This document shows, piece by piece, positions 17,416 through 25,943 of a DNA stretch of 64,000 bases. The notes beneath the pieces are model-generated. The model was not told the origin of the DNA and ran no database searches. It saw nothing but the letters and a program-made list of their open reading frames with translations. A program made the translations under genes and the position numbers. The stretch spans positions 1 to 64,000 of the forward strand of contig JAHJEG010000049.1 of NCBI GenBank assembly GCA_018825665.1, read 5' to 3'. Source of the DNA: a bacterium (GTDB lineage Bacteria; Campylobacterota; Campylobacteria; Campylobacterales; Sulfurimonadaceae). Positions within the stretch are counted from its first letter, which is position 1. Each line of letters begins with the position of its first letter.

Positions 17416-17421
17416 TATAAT
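17416..17421 (+). promoter_or_regulatory. -10 element of the folD-to-trpB run
   Basis: TATAAT (in GATATTATAATAA) about 25 bases before the folD start; a TATTAT overlaps it. No clear -35. Confidence 0.5.
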
Positions 17422-17445
17422 AAAAAAATAATTTATGGGGTTTAA

Positions 17446-18303
17446 ATGCAACTTCTTGATGGTAAAGCACTCTCACAAAAAATAGAAAAAAATGTAGCTG
17501 TTGGAGTAAAAGAGTTTAAAACAGACACCGGTTCGGTGCCTGGTTTAGCGGTTATACTCGTTGGTCACGACCCGGCTAGCGCAGCTTATGTAAATATGAA
17601 GAAAAAAGCCTGTGACAGAGTGGGTTTTTACTCGGTTACACATGAGATGCCAGAAGATATCTCTCAGCAGGCTATAGAAAACACCATCACTATGATGAAT
17701 AACAATCCCAATATTGACGGTATCCTCATCCAGCTTCCTCTTCCTTCACAGATAGATACTACGAAGATTTTAGAACTCGTAGACCCGAGCAAAGACGTAG
17801 ACGGTTTTCACCCATACAATGTTGGAAGACTCACAACTGGGCTTGACGGTTTTGTTCCGTGTACGCCTCTTGGCGTTATGGAGCTTTTGTCTGAATACGA
17901 TATAGACGTAAAAGGGAAAAACTGTGTAGTCGTAGGGGCTTCAAATATCGTCGGCAAGCCTATGGCCGCTCTGCTTTTAAATGCAAATGCAACTGTTGAG
18001 ATTTGTCATATATTTACGGATGACCTGAAAAAACACACCCTCAATGCAGATGTACTTTTGGTCGGTGTGGGTGTTATAAACCTTATCAAAGAAGATATGG
18101 TCAAAGAAGACGCGATTATCGTTGATATAGGGATCAACAGAGCAGACAACGGCAAACTCGTGGGTGACGTTGACTATGACAATGTAAGCAAAAAATGCTC
18201 CTACATCACTCCTGTTCCAGGCGGAGTCGGACCAATGACAATTGCTATGCTTCTAAGCAATACACTTAAAGCCGCGCAAATAAACGCAAAACAAAGAGGA
18301 TAG
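17446..18303 (+). CDS. folD: methylenetetrahydrofolate dehydrogenase/cyclohydrolase
   Basis: The bifunctional enzyme interconverts 5,10-methylene-, methenyl- and 10-formyl-THF with NADP. The 285 residues are full length. Signatures: VGHDPASAAYVNMKKKACDRVG (catalytic Lys), DGILIQLPLPSQID, DVDGFHPYNVGRL, the Rossmann VVVGASNIVGKPMAALLL and the terminal TPVPGGVGPMTIAMLL. Ribosome site GGGG. It is the first of seven same-strand genes and its TAG directly precedes the lepB ATG. Confidence 0.96.
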   Translation: MQLLDGKALSQKIEKNVAVGVKEFKTDTGSVPGLAVILVGHDPASAAYVNMKKKACDRVGFYSVTHEMPEDISQQAIENTITMMNNNPNIDGILIQLPLPSQIDTTKILELVDPSKDVDGFHPYNVGRLTTGLDGFVPCTPLGVMELLSEYDIDVKGKNCVVVGASNIVGKPMAALLLNANATVEICHIFTDDLKKHTLNADVLLVGVGVINLIKEDMVKEDAIIVDIGINRADNGKLVGDVDYDNVSKKCSYITPVPGGVGPMTIAMLLSNTLKAAQINAKQRG

Positions 18304-19113
18304 ATGAAAAAATTTTTACACAAGACATATAAATTTTCAAACTCTTGGACCGGAACGATTATCATAGTTTTATTTGTTATATTTTTTATAGCTCAGGCCT
18401 TTAGAATTCCCTCCGGATCGATGAAAGACACTCTTTTGGTAGGTGACCATCTTTTTGCAAAAAAATTCGCTTACGGTATCGCTATGCCCCATATACCTTT
18501 TTTGGAGATGTCTATCATGCCATGGAGTGACAAACTTCGCCTTATTGACGGCGACACTCCTTCAAGAGGAGATATCGTTATTTTCAGATATCCTCATAAT
18601 ATCAAACAGCATTTTGTAAAAAGATGTGTAGCTCTTCCGGGTGATGAGCTCTTTGTTTTGGAGAAAAATCTGTATATCCACCACAAAGAAGGGGATGAGT
18701 GGATTCAAAAAGAGTTTCAGGACTACGAGATAGTTGAGTTCTCAGGAAAACTCTGGGTTAAGAACCCTTATATGAAAAAACATCCGGGGATACATCATGA
18801 TGACAAAATCATCAATGACGGACGCTATCCTCAGCAGCTTTTTAATTTTGCTCCTATAAAAGTTGAGCAGGACAATTATTTTATGATGGGTGACAACCGT
18901 GACCATTCAAATGACAGCCGTTTTTGGGGAGCTGTTCCTTATGACAATATCGAAGGAACACCATGGTTTGTGTATTTTAGCGTAACTGACAAATGGGAAA
19001 TCAGATGGGACAGAGTCGGCAAGACTCCGGCAGATTTGGAATCTCAGCACTATCTTGATCTTGCAAAAGAAGAGAGACTCAAAGAAGATAAAGAAGATCA
19101 TGGAATCTATTGA
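18304..19113 (+). CDS. lepB: signal peptidase I
   Basis: LepB removes signal peptides from secreted proteins at the outer face of the inner membrane. It is 269 residues, with one N-terminal anchor (SWTGTIIIVLFVIFFIAQAF), the nucleophile Ser in FRIPSGSMKDTLLVGD, the general-base Lys in HFVKRCVALPGDE and the box MMGDNRDHSNDSRFWGAVP. Starts immediately after folD and overlaps the M50 protease gene by 14 bases. Confidence 0.95.
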   Translation: MKKFLHKTYKFSNSWTGTIIIVLFVIFFIAQAFRIPSGSMKDTLLVGDHLFAKKFAYGIAMPHIPFLEMSIMPWSDKLRLIDGDTPSRGDIVIFRYPHNIKQHFVKRCVALPGDELFVLEKNLYIHHKEGDEWIQKEFQDYEIVEFSGKLWVKNPYMKKHPGIHHDDKIINDGRYPQQLFNFAPIKVEQDNYFMMGDNRDHSNDSRFWGAVPYDNIEGTPWFVYFSVTDKWEIRWDRVGKTPADLESQHYLDLAKEERLKEDKEDHGIY

Positions 19114-19777
19114 TATACTAAAAATATCTGCAGCGGTACTTGCCCTTGCAGTTGCCATTATCGGGCATGAGATTATGCACGGTCTTATTGCTTATCTCTA
19201 CGGAGACAGCACTGCAAAAAATGCAGGCAGACTCTCTGTAAACCCGCTCATACATGTTGATTTGGTTGGTACTATTATTGTTCCGGCCACCATGTACTTT
19301 TTGCCTATACTCTTAGGCGGAGAGAGCGGATTTTTATTTGGCTGGGCAAAGCCCGTCCCGATCAATATGGCTACCGTAATAGGCAGAGGCGGATACAATG
19401 CGGCGATGCAAGTGGATTTGGCAGGAATTGTTTATAATTTCACTCTGGCGGCATTTGCTTCCATAGCCGTAGTCTCTATGAGCCAACCGACATCTGCGGA
19501 TAGTCTGGTCTATATATTCTTATATATATTTGTGTTTCAGCTGCTCATCATCAATGTTGTTTTAGGAGTGTTCAACCTCCTTCCTATTCCGCAGTTTGAC
19601 GGTGCACATTTTGTGATGCATCTTGCATTGAAGCACAAGATCAATGCCGTTGCAGAATTTTTCTACAAAAATGAGCGTTACGGCATCATAGTTGTTTTGA
19701 TTATCTTAATGACTCCGTTAAAAGATTATCTGCTGCTTATGCCTGTTCAAACCATACTTAGTTTATTATTATCATAA
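19100..19777 (+). CDS. site-2 (M50 family) membrane metalloprotease
   Basis: From the ATG inside the lepB end (MESIDILKIS) the protein has 225 residues, and the track's extra 15 N-terminal residues are lepB antisense-frame. It shows the zinc motif HEIMHG (about residue 24), further membrane helices and the third-ligand stretch LGVFNLLPIPQFDGAHFVMH. Such enzymes cut transmembrane segments of regulators or signal-peptide remnants. Placement right behind lepB suggests a link to signal-peptide handling, which is inferred. Confidence 0.87.
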   Translation: MESIDILKISAAVLALAVAIIGHEIMHGLIAYLYGDSTAKNAGRLSVNPLIHVDLVGTIIVPATMYFLPILLGGESGFLFGWAKPVPINMATVIGRGGYNAAMQVDLAGIVYNFTLAAFASIAVVSMSQPTSADSLVYIFLYIFVFQLLIINVVLGVFNLLPIPQFDGAHFVMHLALKHKINAVAEFFYKNERYGIIVVLIILMTPLKDYLLLMPVQTILSLLLS

Positions 19778-19787
19778 AAGGAAAAAA

Positions 19788-20225
19788 ATGAAATTTTATA
19801 TTGCTACTGACCACGCCGGTATCGATCTTAAGGACTATACCGTTGAATTGTTAAACGAAAAAGGACACGAGGTAATAGACCTGGGCCCTTTTTCAAAAGA
19901 CAGAGTGGATTATCCGGATTATGCCGTAAAGGTATCCAAGAGCGTACTGGAAGACAAAGAAGCCCAGGGAATTCTTATTTGCGGTTCGGGAATAGGGATG
20001 AGTATGGCTGCAAACCGCCATCATGGAATACGTGCAGCACTTTGCCATGATGCCTATACGGCGATGGTTGCACGCGGACATAATGACGCGAACATCCTTT
20101 GTTTTGGCGAGCGTATCGTCGGACGAGGCGTTGCTGAATCTATTTTAGATGCGTGGATTGCCGGAAGTTTTGACGGTGGTCGCCACACAGGCCGTGTTGA
20201 GAAGATCGAAGCTATAAACTCTTAG
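19788..20225 (+). CDS. rpiB: ribose-5-phosphate isomerase B
   Basis: RpiB interconverts ribose 5-phosphate and ribulose 5-phosphate. The 145 residues show YIATDHAGIDLKDY, the catalytic Cys in ILICGSGIGMSMAANRHHGIRAALCHDAYTA and ARGHNDANILCFGERIVG. Ribosome site AAAAGGAAAA. It supplies the pentose phosphate used by the apt product PRPP chemistry downstream, a loose functional link. Confidence 0.93.
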   Translation: MKFYIATDHAGIDLKDYTVELLNEKGHEVIDLGPFSKDRVDYPDYAVKVSKSVLEDKEAQGILICGSGIGMSMAANRHHGIRAALCHDAYTAMVARGHNDANILCFGERIVGRGVAESILDAWIAGSFDGGRHTGRVEKIEAINS

Positions 20226-20244
20226 TAATACACAAGGAAAGAAC

Positions 20245-20577
20245 ATGTTTTGGGAATGGTCACTTTTAACACTTTTATCGATTTTATCCATCTTCTTATT
20301 TGTAAAAATGTTTTACTTCAAAAGCATAACAAACAAAGAACAAAGAAGTAACGACCTGATGAAGATGACTCTGCAGGAGGCTGAGATACTGATAAGAAAG
20401 TATCAGATACAGCTGCAACGTGCCCTGGGCAATGTTGATATTTTAAGTGAAGAATTGACTAAACTCAGGAATGAACTAAAAGTTCTAAAACAGAGAAATT
20501 CCAAACACAGACAGGAAACAGATCGTCTAAACGGAAAAATAAAAGCACTTGAGGGTCGTATAGACGCTCTTTTATAA
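20245..20577 (+). CDS. membrane-anchored coiled-coil protein
   Basis: A 110-residue protein with an N-terminal membrane segment ([19 protein letters not shown]) followed by an uninterrupted charged coiled coil to the C-terminus ([22 protein letters not shown]). AAGGAAAG precedes the start. It lies between rpiB and apt in the run. I do not recognise a family; it may be a scaffold or a divisome-like small protein. Confidence 0.68.
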   Translation: MFWEWSLLTLLSILSIFLFVKMFYFKSITNKEQRSNDLMKMTLQEAEILIRKYQIQLQRALGNVDILSEELTKLRNELKVLKQRNSKHRQETDRLNGKIKALEGRIDALL

Positions 20578-20593
20578 CAGGGAGAACCTTACA

Positions 20594-21142
20594 ATGAAAC
20601 TAAGCGCAACCGAGAGAAAAATTTTAGAAAACTCTATCAGAGATATAAAAGATTTTCCAAAACCAGGGATAGTTTTTAAAGACATCAGCACCTTGCTCAA
20701 TGATGCAAAAGCCTATGGTGTTTTAATGAATCACCTTTATCAAAAATATAAAGAATACAATTTGGACTATGTAGCCGGTATAGATGCAAGAGGTTTTATT
20801 TTCGGTGCGGCGCTGGCTCAAATGCTGGGCATAGGTTTTGTACCGATAAGAAAAAAAGGCAAACTTCCCTATACGACAATAAGTGAAAAATATTCACTTG
20901 AATACGGGATAGATGAAATAGAAGTTCATATAGATGCTTTTAGCAAGATTCCACATGCCAAGGTGCTTTTAATCGATGATCTGATTGCAACCGGGGGAAC
21001 TGCAAATGCGGCTGCCAAACTTATCAATCAGGCTGGTGCCGAATGTGTTGAGGCTTGTTTCATAATAGCGCTTAACTTTTTAAACGGCAAAAAAGATCTC
21101 CAAGAGATCACAAATGTTTACACTTTAATAGAGGTTAATTAA
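20594..21142 (+). CDS. apt: adenine phosphoribosyltransferase
   Basis: Apt salvages adenine with PRPP to give AMP. The 182 residues include [35 protein letters not shown], a flexible loop RKKGKLPY and the PRPP motif [17 protein letters not shown]. Starts after GGGAGAA. Its stop overlaps the trpB ATG (TAATG). Confidence 0.95.
   Translation: MKLSATERKILENSIRDIKDFPKPGIVFKDISTLLNDAKAYGVLMNHLYQKYKEYNLDYVAGIDARGFIFGAALAQMLGIGFVPIRKKGKLPYTTISEKYSLEYGIDEIEVHIDAFSKIPHAKVLLIDDLIATGGTANAAAKLINQAGAECVEACFIIALNFLNGKKDLQEITNVYTLIEVN
20950..20959 (-). repeat. GGCATGTGGA repeat word, copy 5
   Basis: Exact 10-mer in apt, encoding KIPHAKV, flanked as TTGGCATGTGGAAT. Confidence 0.8.
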
Positions 21143-22344
21143 TGTATATTCCAAGTGCTTCAAAATTCGATCCAGATGAAAATGGACATTTCGGTATCTT
21201 CGGCGGCAGGTATGTTCCAGAAACATTGATGCCAGCACTCCTAAAACTTCGTCAGGAATATGAGAGTATTCGCTTTGACAAAAATTTTTGGAGCGAGGTT
21301 GACTACTACCTCAAAGACTACGTAGGCCGCCCTTCCCCTTTGTATTTTGCAAAAAATATTTCAGATGAACTCGGTGCGAAAGTTTATTTTAAAAGAGAAG
21401 ACCTAAACCATACAGGTGCACATAAGGTCAATAATGTAATTGCCCAGGGACTCATGGCCAAAAGACTTGGCTATAAAAAAATCATCGCAGAAACAGGTGC
21501 CGGACAGCACGGAGTAGCTACGGCTACTATATGTGCTTTGCTTGATTTGGAGTGTGAGATATTTATGGGTGCAAAAGATGTTGCACGTCAGGAACTCAAC
21601 GTATTTCGTATGAAACTTCTCGGAGCAAAAGTAAACTCGGTCGAGAGTGGTTCACGCACGCTCAAAGATGCGATGAATGATGCCATCCGCCATTGGGTAA
21701 CAAATGCCAGAGATACTTTTTATATTATAGGAACAGTTGCCGGTCCCCATCCGTATCCGATGATGGTCAGAGACTTTCAGGCTATCATAGGCTATGAAGC
21801 ACGAGCACAGATAATCGAAAAAGAAAACCGTCTTCCCGATCATGTTATCGCCTGTATCGGAGGCGGGAGCAATGCGATAGGGATGTTTCAGCATTTCCTC
21901 GAAGATGAGGAGGTGGAATGTATCGGCATTGAAGCCGGAGGCAAGGGTATAGGCTCGGGCCAACACGGATGTTCATTAAACCAGGGCAGACCCGGGGTAC
22001 TTCACGGCCAAATGAGCTACCTTCTTCAAGACGAAGACGGTCAGATACTCGAAGCACACTCTATAAGTGCAGGTCTTGACTACCCGGGTATCGGCCCCGA
22101 ACATGCATTTCACAATGACAACAAATCTGTTTCGTATGACTACATAACAGATGAAGAAGCACTCAACGCCTTTGTGTGGCTCTCCCGCAAAGAGGGAATT
22201 ATTCCTGCTTTTGAGAGTTCGCATGCCGTAGCTTATTTAAAAAAACTGCCGGATATCAAAAACAAACTCATAATCGTAAACCTTTCAGGCCGCGGGGACA
22301 AAGATATGATTCAGGCGAAAGAACTGCTCGATTTCGACAAATAA
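21142..22344 (+). CDS. trpB: tryptophan synthase beta chain
   Basis: TrpB condenses indole with serine, a PLP enzyme. The 400 residues include [31 protein letters not shown], the PLP Lys in [34 protein letters not shown] and the phosphate loop [12 protein letters not shown]. No trpA is adjacent; the neighbours are apt and a converging small gene. It is the last gene of the folD run. Confidence 0.95.
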   Translation: MYIPSASKFDPDENGHFGIFGGRYVPETLMPALLKLRQEYESIRFDKNFWSEVDYYLKDYVGRPSPLYFAKNISDELGAKVYFKREDLNHTGAHKVNNVIAQGLMAKRLGYKKIIAETGAGQHGVATATICALLDLECEIFMGAKDVARQELNVFRMKLLGAKVNSVESGSRTLKDAMNDAIRHWVTNARDTFYIIGTVAGPHPYPMMVRDFQAIIGYEARAQIIEKENRLPDHVIACIGGGSNAIGMFQHFLEDEEVECIGIEAGGKGIGSGQHGCSLNQGRPGVLHGQMSYLLQDEDGQILEAHSISAGLDYPGIGPEHAFHNDNKSVSYDYITDEEALNAFVWLSRKEGIIPAFESSHAVAYLKKLPDIKNKLIIVNLSGRGDKDMIQAKELLDFDK

Positions 22345-22352
22345 ACACACTG

Positions 22353-22380
22353 TACACCCCAAGAATACTCTTGGAGTGTA
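22353..22380. terminator. bidirectional terminator hairpin, trpB / coiled-coil gene
   Basis: TACACCCCAAGA pairs with TCTTGGAGTGTA (11 of 12 positions) around ATAC, between two converging genes. T runs are short. Confidence 0.62.
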
Positions 22381-22385
22381 TGCAA

Positions 22386-22601
22386 TCATTCTTTAACAAT
22401 TTTATCTTTTATTTCTATCAAAGCTTCTATCTCTTTTTTTAGCTCCTCTTTTTTATTACTGTCTTCAGATTTTTTCATCTTTTCTTTCATTGATGCTATC
22501 TTTTCGTCCAAAGCGTTCAGTAAATCTTCCCTTTTTTCTTCATCTTTTTTGCCTTTGCTAAAAAACTTTTCGAGTTTTTTATATAACCTGCCTATCTTCA
22601 T
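22386..22601 (-). CDS. 71-residue Lys/Glu-rich coiled-coil protein
   Basis: A short, highly charged helical protein (LDEKIASMKEKMKKSEDSNKK) with no membrane segment. Its ATG overlaps the stop of the Na/Pi-type transporter gene (ATGA), so translation is coupled. It may bind the cytoplasmic PhoU-like part of that transporter; this is inference. Base composition is extreme but reading frame is intact. Confidence 0.62.
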   Translation of the reverse strand: MKIGRLYKKLEKFFSKGKKDEEKREDLLNALDEKIASMKEKMKKSEDSNKKEELKKEIEALIEIKDKIVKE

Positions 22602-24358
22602 CTTACTTCCCCCAAAGCCTGTATTTCTGTATCTTTAATCCACAAGAGTTTTGCAACATGGACAATGTTTTTGGATATTTCCAAGGCAAAAAAGCTGTCA
22701 TTGATAAGTGAGGTAGCCATTTTGGAGTCAATATCCCCGTTTCTTATCAGCTTATCAATTCTGCCGTTTTTAATTATATCAAGTTTATCTATATTTGATT
22801 CGAGAACTTTAATTTTAGCCAAAACTTCAAAATCGTCTCCGTTTTTTTGAATCTGGTATATTGAGTCCAATGTCTTGGCTATTTCAACTCTAAGATAGTT
22901 ATACTCATCTTTAATAAATTTATTTTTACCTTTCATATATCTGTTTATATTTTTTTGGAGTTCTTTTGCGTCTTTGATTGCTTCGACAATATCCCTGCTT
23001 GCAAGTTTTAATGAATAGATTTTATTTTTATCCAAGGGTGTCATATTTTCCTGAGAGACTGTTGCATAGTGAATAATATCCCCATAAAGGGATTTAATCT
23101 TTTTTTCATAAAACTCGTCTATATTGGTATCTATTTTTTGAACCGATTTTTCCACAACCGTGACAATTTTGTCTTCATCCAGACCCATAAAGGTATGTCT
23201 GTGCAAAGACAGGGCATGCGAGAGCACCTCAATAGCATTTTCGTATAGGTTTTCTATCTCTTTTTTCAGAGCCATAATAGCTGCTTCTGGAACCTCCACG
23301 ACAACTTTGTCAAGATATTTTGCTCTGTTTATATCTTTTGGCTCTTTATTGAACAAGCCCTGAAGATAAATTACAAGTCTGCCCGTAAAAGGGGAGACCA
23401 AAAGGACCCCGATAATATTAAAAATTGTATGAAACAGTGCGAGTTTCATCGCGTAATCATCATCTGCTATGGATATTTTCAAGGCTATAAACTCCACAAG
23501 GTCTGCTAAATAAAACAAGAACACGATAGCAAAAGCACCTGTTACAATATTGAAGATAAAATGGGCGACAGCCAGTCTTTTTCCGTTTGCATTTGAGGTG
23601 AGCGAGCCAATGATTGCAGTAACCGTCGTCCCTATATTTGCACCTATTGCCAACTCAAGGGCATTGAAATATTCTATCTGATTTGTGGCAAGCGCTGTTA
23701 TTATCAGAGCCATTGTCGCACTGCTTGACTGAATGATTACCGTTGCTATTCCTCCGAGCAGAACATATACCAACACTCCAAGGTAGCCTTCCATGGCATA
23801 CTGGGCAAGGTCCAAACCGCTTTTTAATGCTTCAAAGCCGTCTTTCATATATCCGATACCCAAAAAGACAAAACCAAGACCAATCAGTACGCCTCCAAGC
23901 CCCCTGTAGCTTTTATTTTCATGAAAACTAAAGATGGAACCAAAGATAATCATAGGCATAGCATAATAGGCTATATCGATCTTAACTCCGAATGAAGACA
24001 CGATCCATGCCGTTGTAGTCGTTCCTATATTTGAGCCGAATATCACACCTATGGCTCCGCTTAAGGTTATAAGCTCTGCACTTAAAAATGAAATAATTAC
24101 TATTGAAATCAGTGAAGAACTCTGGGCAATGGATGTAGATAAAAAACCGGTAGCTATTGCACGAGGAAGAGTTTGGGTGCTTTTTTCCAAAACACGCTCA
24201 AGCATCCCTCCGCTAAAAAGTTTAAAACCATCCTCCATAAAAGTCATGCCGATTAAAAATATTGCTATGCCCGCTATGATAATCTTGGCATCATTGCTTG
24301 AAAATAGTATATAAGCTATTGCAAGTAAAAATAACGGATACACCGAACCTTTCAACAT
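22598..24358 (-). CDS. Na/Pi-cotransporter family protein with PhoU-like domain
   Basis: A 586-residue protein. Residues 1-340 hold about eight or more membrane helices with two related QSSS repeats (STSIAQSSSLISIVI and TVIIQSSSATMALII) and two GANIGTT-type turns (FGSNIGTTTTA, IGANIGTTVTAIIG), the hallmarks of the NptA/YjbB fold. Residues about 360-580 are PhoU-like helical bundles in the cytoplasm. Related proteins export or import phosphate with Na+. Starts after AAAGGTA. The 71-residue coiled-coil gene is coupled at its 3' end. Confidence 0.88.
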   Translation of the reverse strand: MLKGSVYPLFLLAIAYILFSSNDAKIIIAGIAIFLIGMTFMEDGFKLFSGGMLERVLEKSTQTLPRAIATGFLSTSIAQSSSLISIVIISFLSAELITLSGAIGVIFGSNIGTTTTAWIVSSFGVKIDIAYYAMPMIIFGSIFSFHENKSYRGLGGVLIGLGFVFLGIGYMKDGFEALKSGLDLAQYAMEGYLGVLVYVLLGGIATVIIQSSSATMALIITALATNQIEYFNALELAIGANIGTTVTAIIGSLTSNANGKRLAVAHFIFNIVTGAFAIVFLFYLADLVEFIALKISIADDDYAMKLALFHTIFNIIGVLLVSPFTGRLVIYLQGLFNKEPKDINRAKYLDKVVVEVPEAAIMALKKEIENLYENAIEVLSHALSLHRHTFMGLDEDKIVTVVEKSVQKIDTNIDEFYEKKIKSLYGDIIHYATVSQENMTPLDKNKIYSLKLASRDIVEAIKDAKELQKNINRYMKGKNKFIKDEYNYLRVEIAKTLDSIYQIQKNGDDFEVLAKIKVLESNIDKLDIIKNGRIDKLIRNGDIDSKMATSLINDSFFALEISKNIVHVAKLLWIKDTEIQALGEVR

Positions 24359-24489
24359 TCATTTACCTTTGAAAAAATAATATAGACTCCAATTATTCTA
24401 CTCTTAAGAATCCTAAACGGGACTTAAAGTAAACTCTAATTTATCTTCTTTAGGCTATTATCTCACATATTTTAGATTATGGATTACAG

Positions 24490-25905
24490 ATGAATATACA
24501 ACTTTTAAACAAAAATACTTCAGATGTTAAGGCAGATGTTTTAGTGCAATTTTTAACGCCCGATGACCTGGCCGGGCATGTGCAAATCAGAGTTTTAAAT
24601 CAGGCTGGCTTCAAAGCAGAACAGGATTCAATATGTTTTTTACATGAAAAAGGGATCTTGGCATGTGGAATTGCGAGCAAAGATGCAGATGATGTCAGAA
24701 GCGCCTGTGCATGTATGATTAAAACACTCAAGTCCACCAACTACGAAAGTGCGAAGATAGAGGTGATTTGCAATGACACCCTGCCCGCTATAGTAGAAGG
24801 TGTCGTATTGGGCGGTTATGAGTTTAATGATTATAAATCTGAACCGAAAAAAAGCGCTTTGAAAGAAATTCTATTATCCTCGGATGCTTTGGATTTTGAT
24901 GTACTTGAAAAAACTTTCAACGATGCCGTAATAATTGCTAATGCCACATGTTTTACACGTGATATAGTAAATACGGCTCCTCAGGAGATGCATCCTCAAT
25001 CCATGGTCGCTTTGGCTCAAAAACTTGCATCTGAGAACTCTTTGGAGTGCAATATTCTTCAAGAAGATGATTTGGCAAAAGAAAAGATGGGAGCGATGCT
25101 CGCAGTGGGTCGGGCATCGATACACGGCAGTGCTTTGATTCATCTAAGCTACAAGCCCACAAATCCGAAAAAAGTAATCTCTCTTATAGGCAAGGGGCTT
25201 ACATATGACAGTGGCGGTCTCAGCCTGAAACCTGCCGCGTCCATGGTAACTATGAAAATGGATAAGGCCGGGGCATGTGGAGTTTTGGGGATGATAAAAG
25301 CAGCAAGCGAACTAAAACTGGATGTAGAGATCCATGCTTTTATCGGTGCGGTTGAGAATATGATAGGAGGAAATGCCTACAAACCCGATGACGTGCTTGT
25401 ATCAAGAAGCAAGACGACCATAGAGGTAAGAAACACGGATGCCGAGGGGCGTTTGGTACTGGCGGACGTTCTGGACTATGCACAAGACACTGTAAAAGCT
25501 GACTATATTTTTGATTTTGCGACACTTACGGGTGCCTGCATGGTCGCTCTTGGTCAATATACTACGGGTATTATGGGACATTCGCATAAACTCAAACATG
25601 ACATCTCCAAGGCTGCAAGCAACTCGGGAGAGCTTACGGGTTCACTTCCCTTCAACAGACATCTTGCAAAACTTTTAAAAAGCGAGATTGCAGATATCAG
25701 CAACACTTCATCCAAACCTTATGGCGGAGCGATAACAGCGGGCTTATTTTTGGATAAGTTTATCAAAGAAGAGAACAAAAAGAGATGGCTGCACTTCGAT
25801 ATAGCAGGCTCTGCATATACGGAGACTCCCTGGGACTGTAACGGTTACGGTGCGACCGGAGCAGGCGTGCGTCTTATAAGCCAATACCTCAAGAGTATAA
25901 AATAA
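24490..25905 (+). CDS. pepA: leucyl aminopeptidase (M17)
   Basis: A two-metal cytosolic aminopeptidase, 471 residues. The N-terminal domain (1-150) is divergent. The catalytic domain has GLTYDSGGLSLKPAASMVTMKMDKAGACG and the family signature NTDAEGRLVLADVL, with Arg and Lys in place. It ends in a strong terminator shared with the converging nifJ. No obvious ribosome site precedes the ATG. Confidence 0.94.
   Translation: MNIQLLNKNTSDVKADVLVQFLTPDDLAGHVQIRVLNQAGFKAEQDSICFLHEKGILACGIASKDADDVRSACACMIKTLKSTNYESAKIEVICNDTLPAIVEGVVLGGYEFNDYKSEPKKSALKEILLSSDALDFDVLEKTFNDAVIIANATCFTRDIVNTAPQEMHPQSMVALAQKLASENSLECNILQEDDLAKEKMGAMLAVGRASIHGSALIHLSYKPTNPKKVISLIGKGLTYDSGGLSLKPAASMVTMKMDKAGACGVLGMIKAASELKLDVEIHAFIGAVENMIGGNAYKPDDVLVSRSKTTIEVRNTDAEGRLVLADVLDYAQDTVKADYIFDFATLTGACMVALGQYTTGIMGHSHKLKHDISKAASNSGELTGSLPFNRHLAKLLKSEIADISNTSSKPYGGAITAGLFLDKFIKEENKKRWLHFDIAGSAYTETPWDCNGYGATGAGVRLISQYLKSIK
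24660..24669 (+). repeat. GGCATGTGGA repeat word, copy 6
   Basis: Exact 10-mer in pepA, coding for LACGIA; flanked as TTGGCATGTGGAAT. Confidence 0.8.
25272..25281 (+). repeat. GGCATGTGGA repeat word, copy 7
   Basis: Exact 10-mer in pepA, coding for AGACGVLG. Confidence 0.8.
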
Positions 25906-25909
25906 CCTC

Positions 25910-25942
25910 ATTTGCACATGCCAAACCCCGGCATGTGCAAAT
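25910..25942. terminator. strong bidirectional terminator, pepA / nifJ
   Basis: ATTTGCACATGCC pairs perfectly (13 bp) with GGCATGTGCAAAT around AAACCCC. It starts five bases after the pepA stop and ends just before the nifJ stop. Each arm differs from the repeated 10-mer at one base (GGCATGTGCA versus GGCATGTGGA). Confidence 0.85.
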
Positions 25943-25943
25943 C

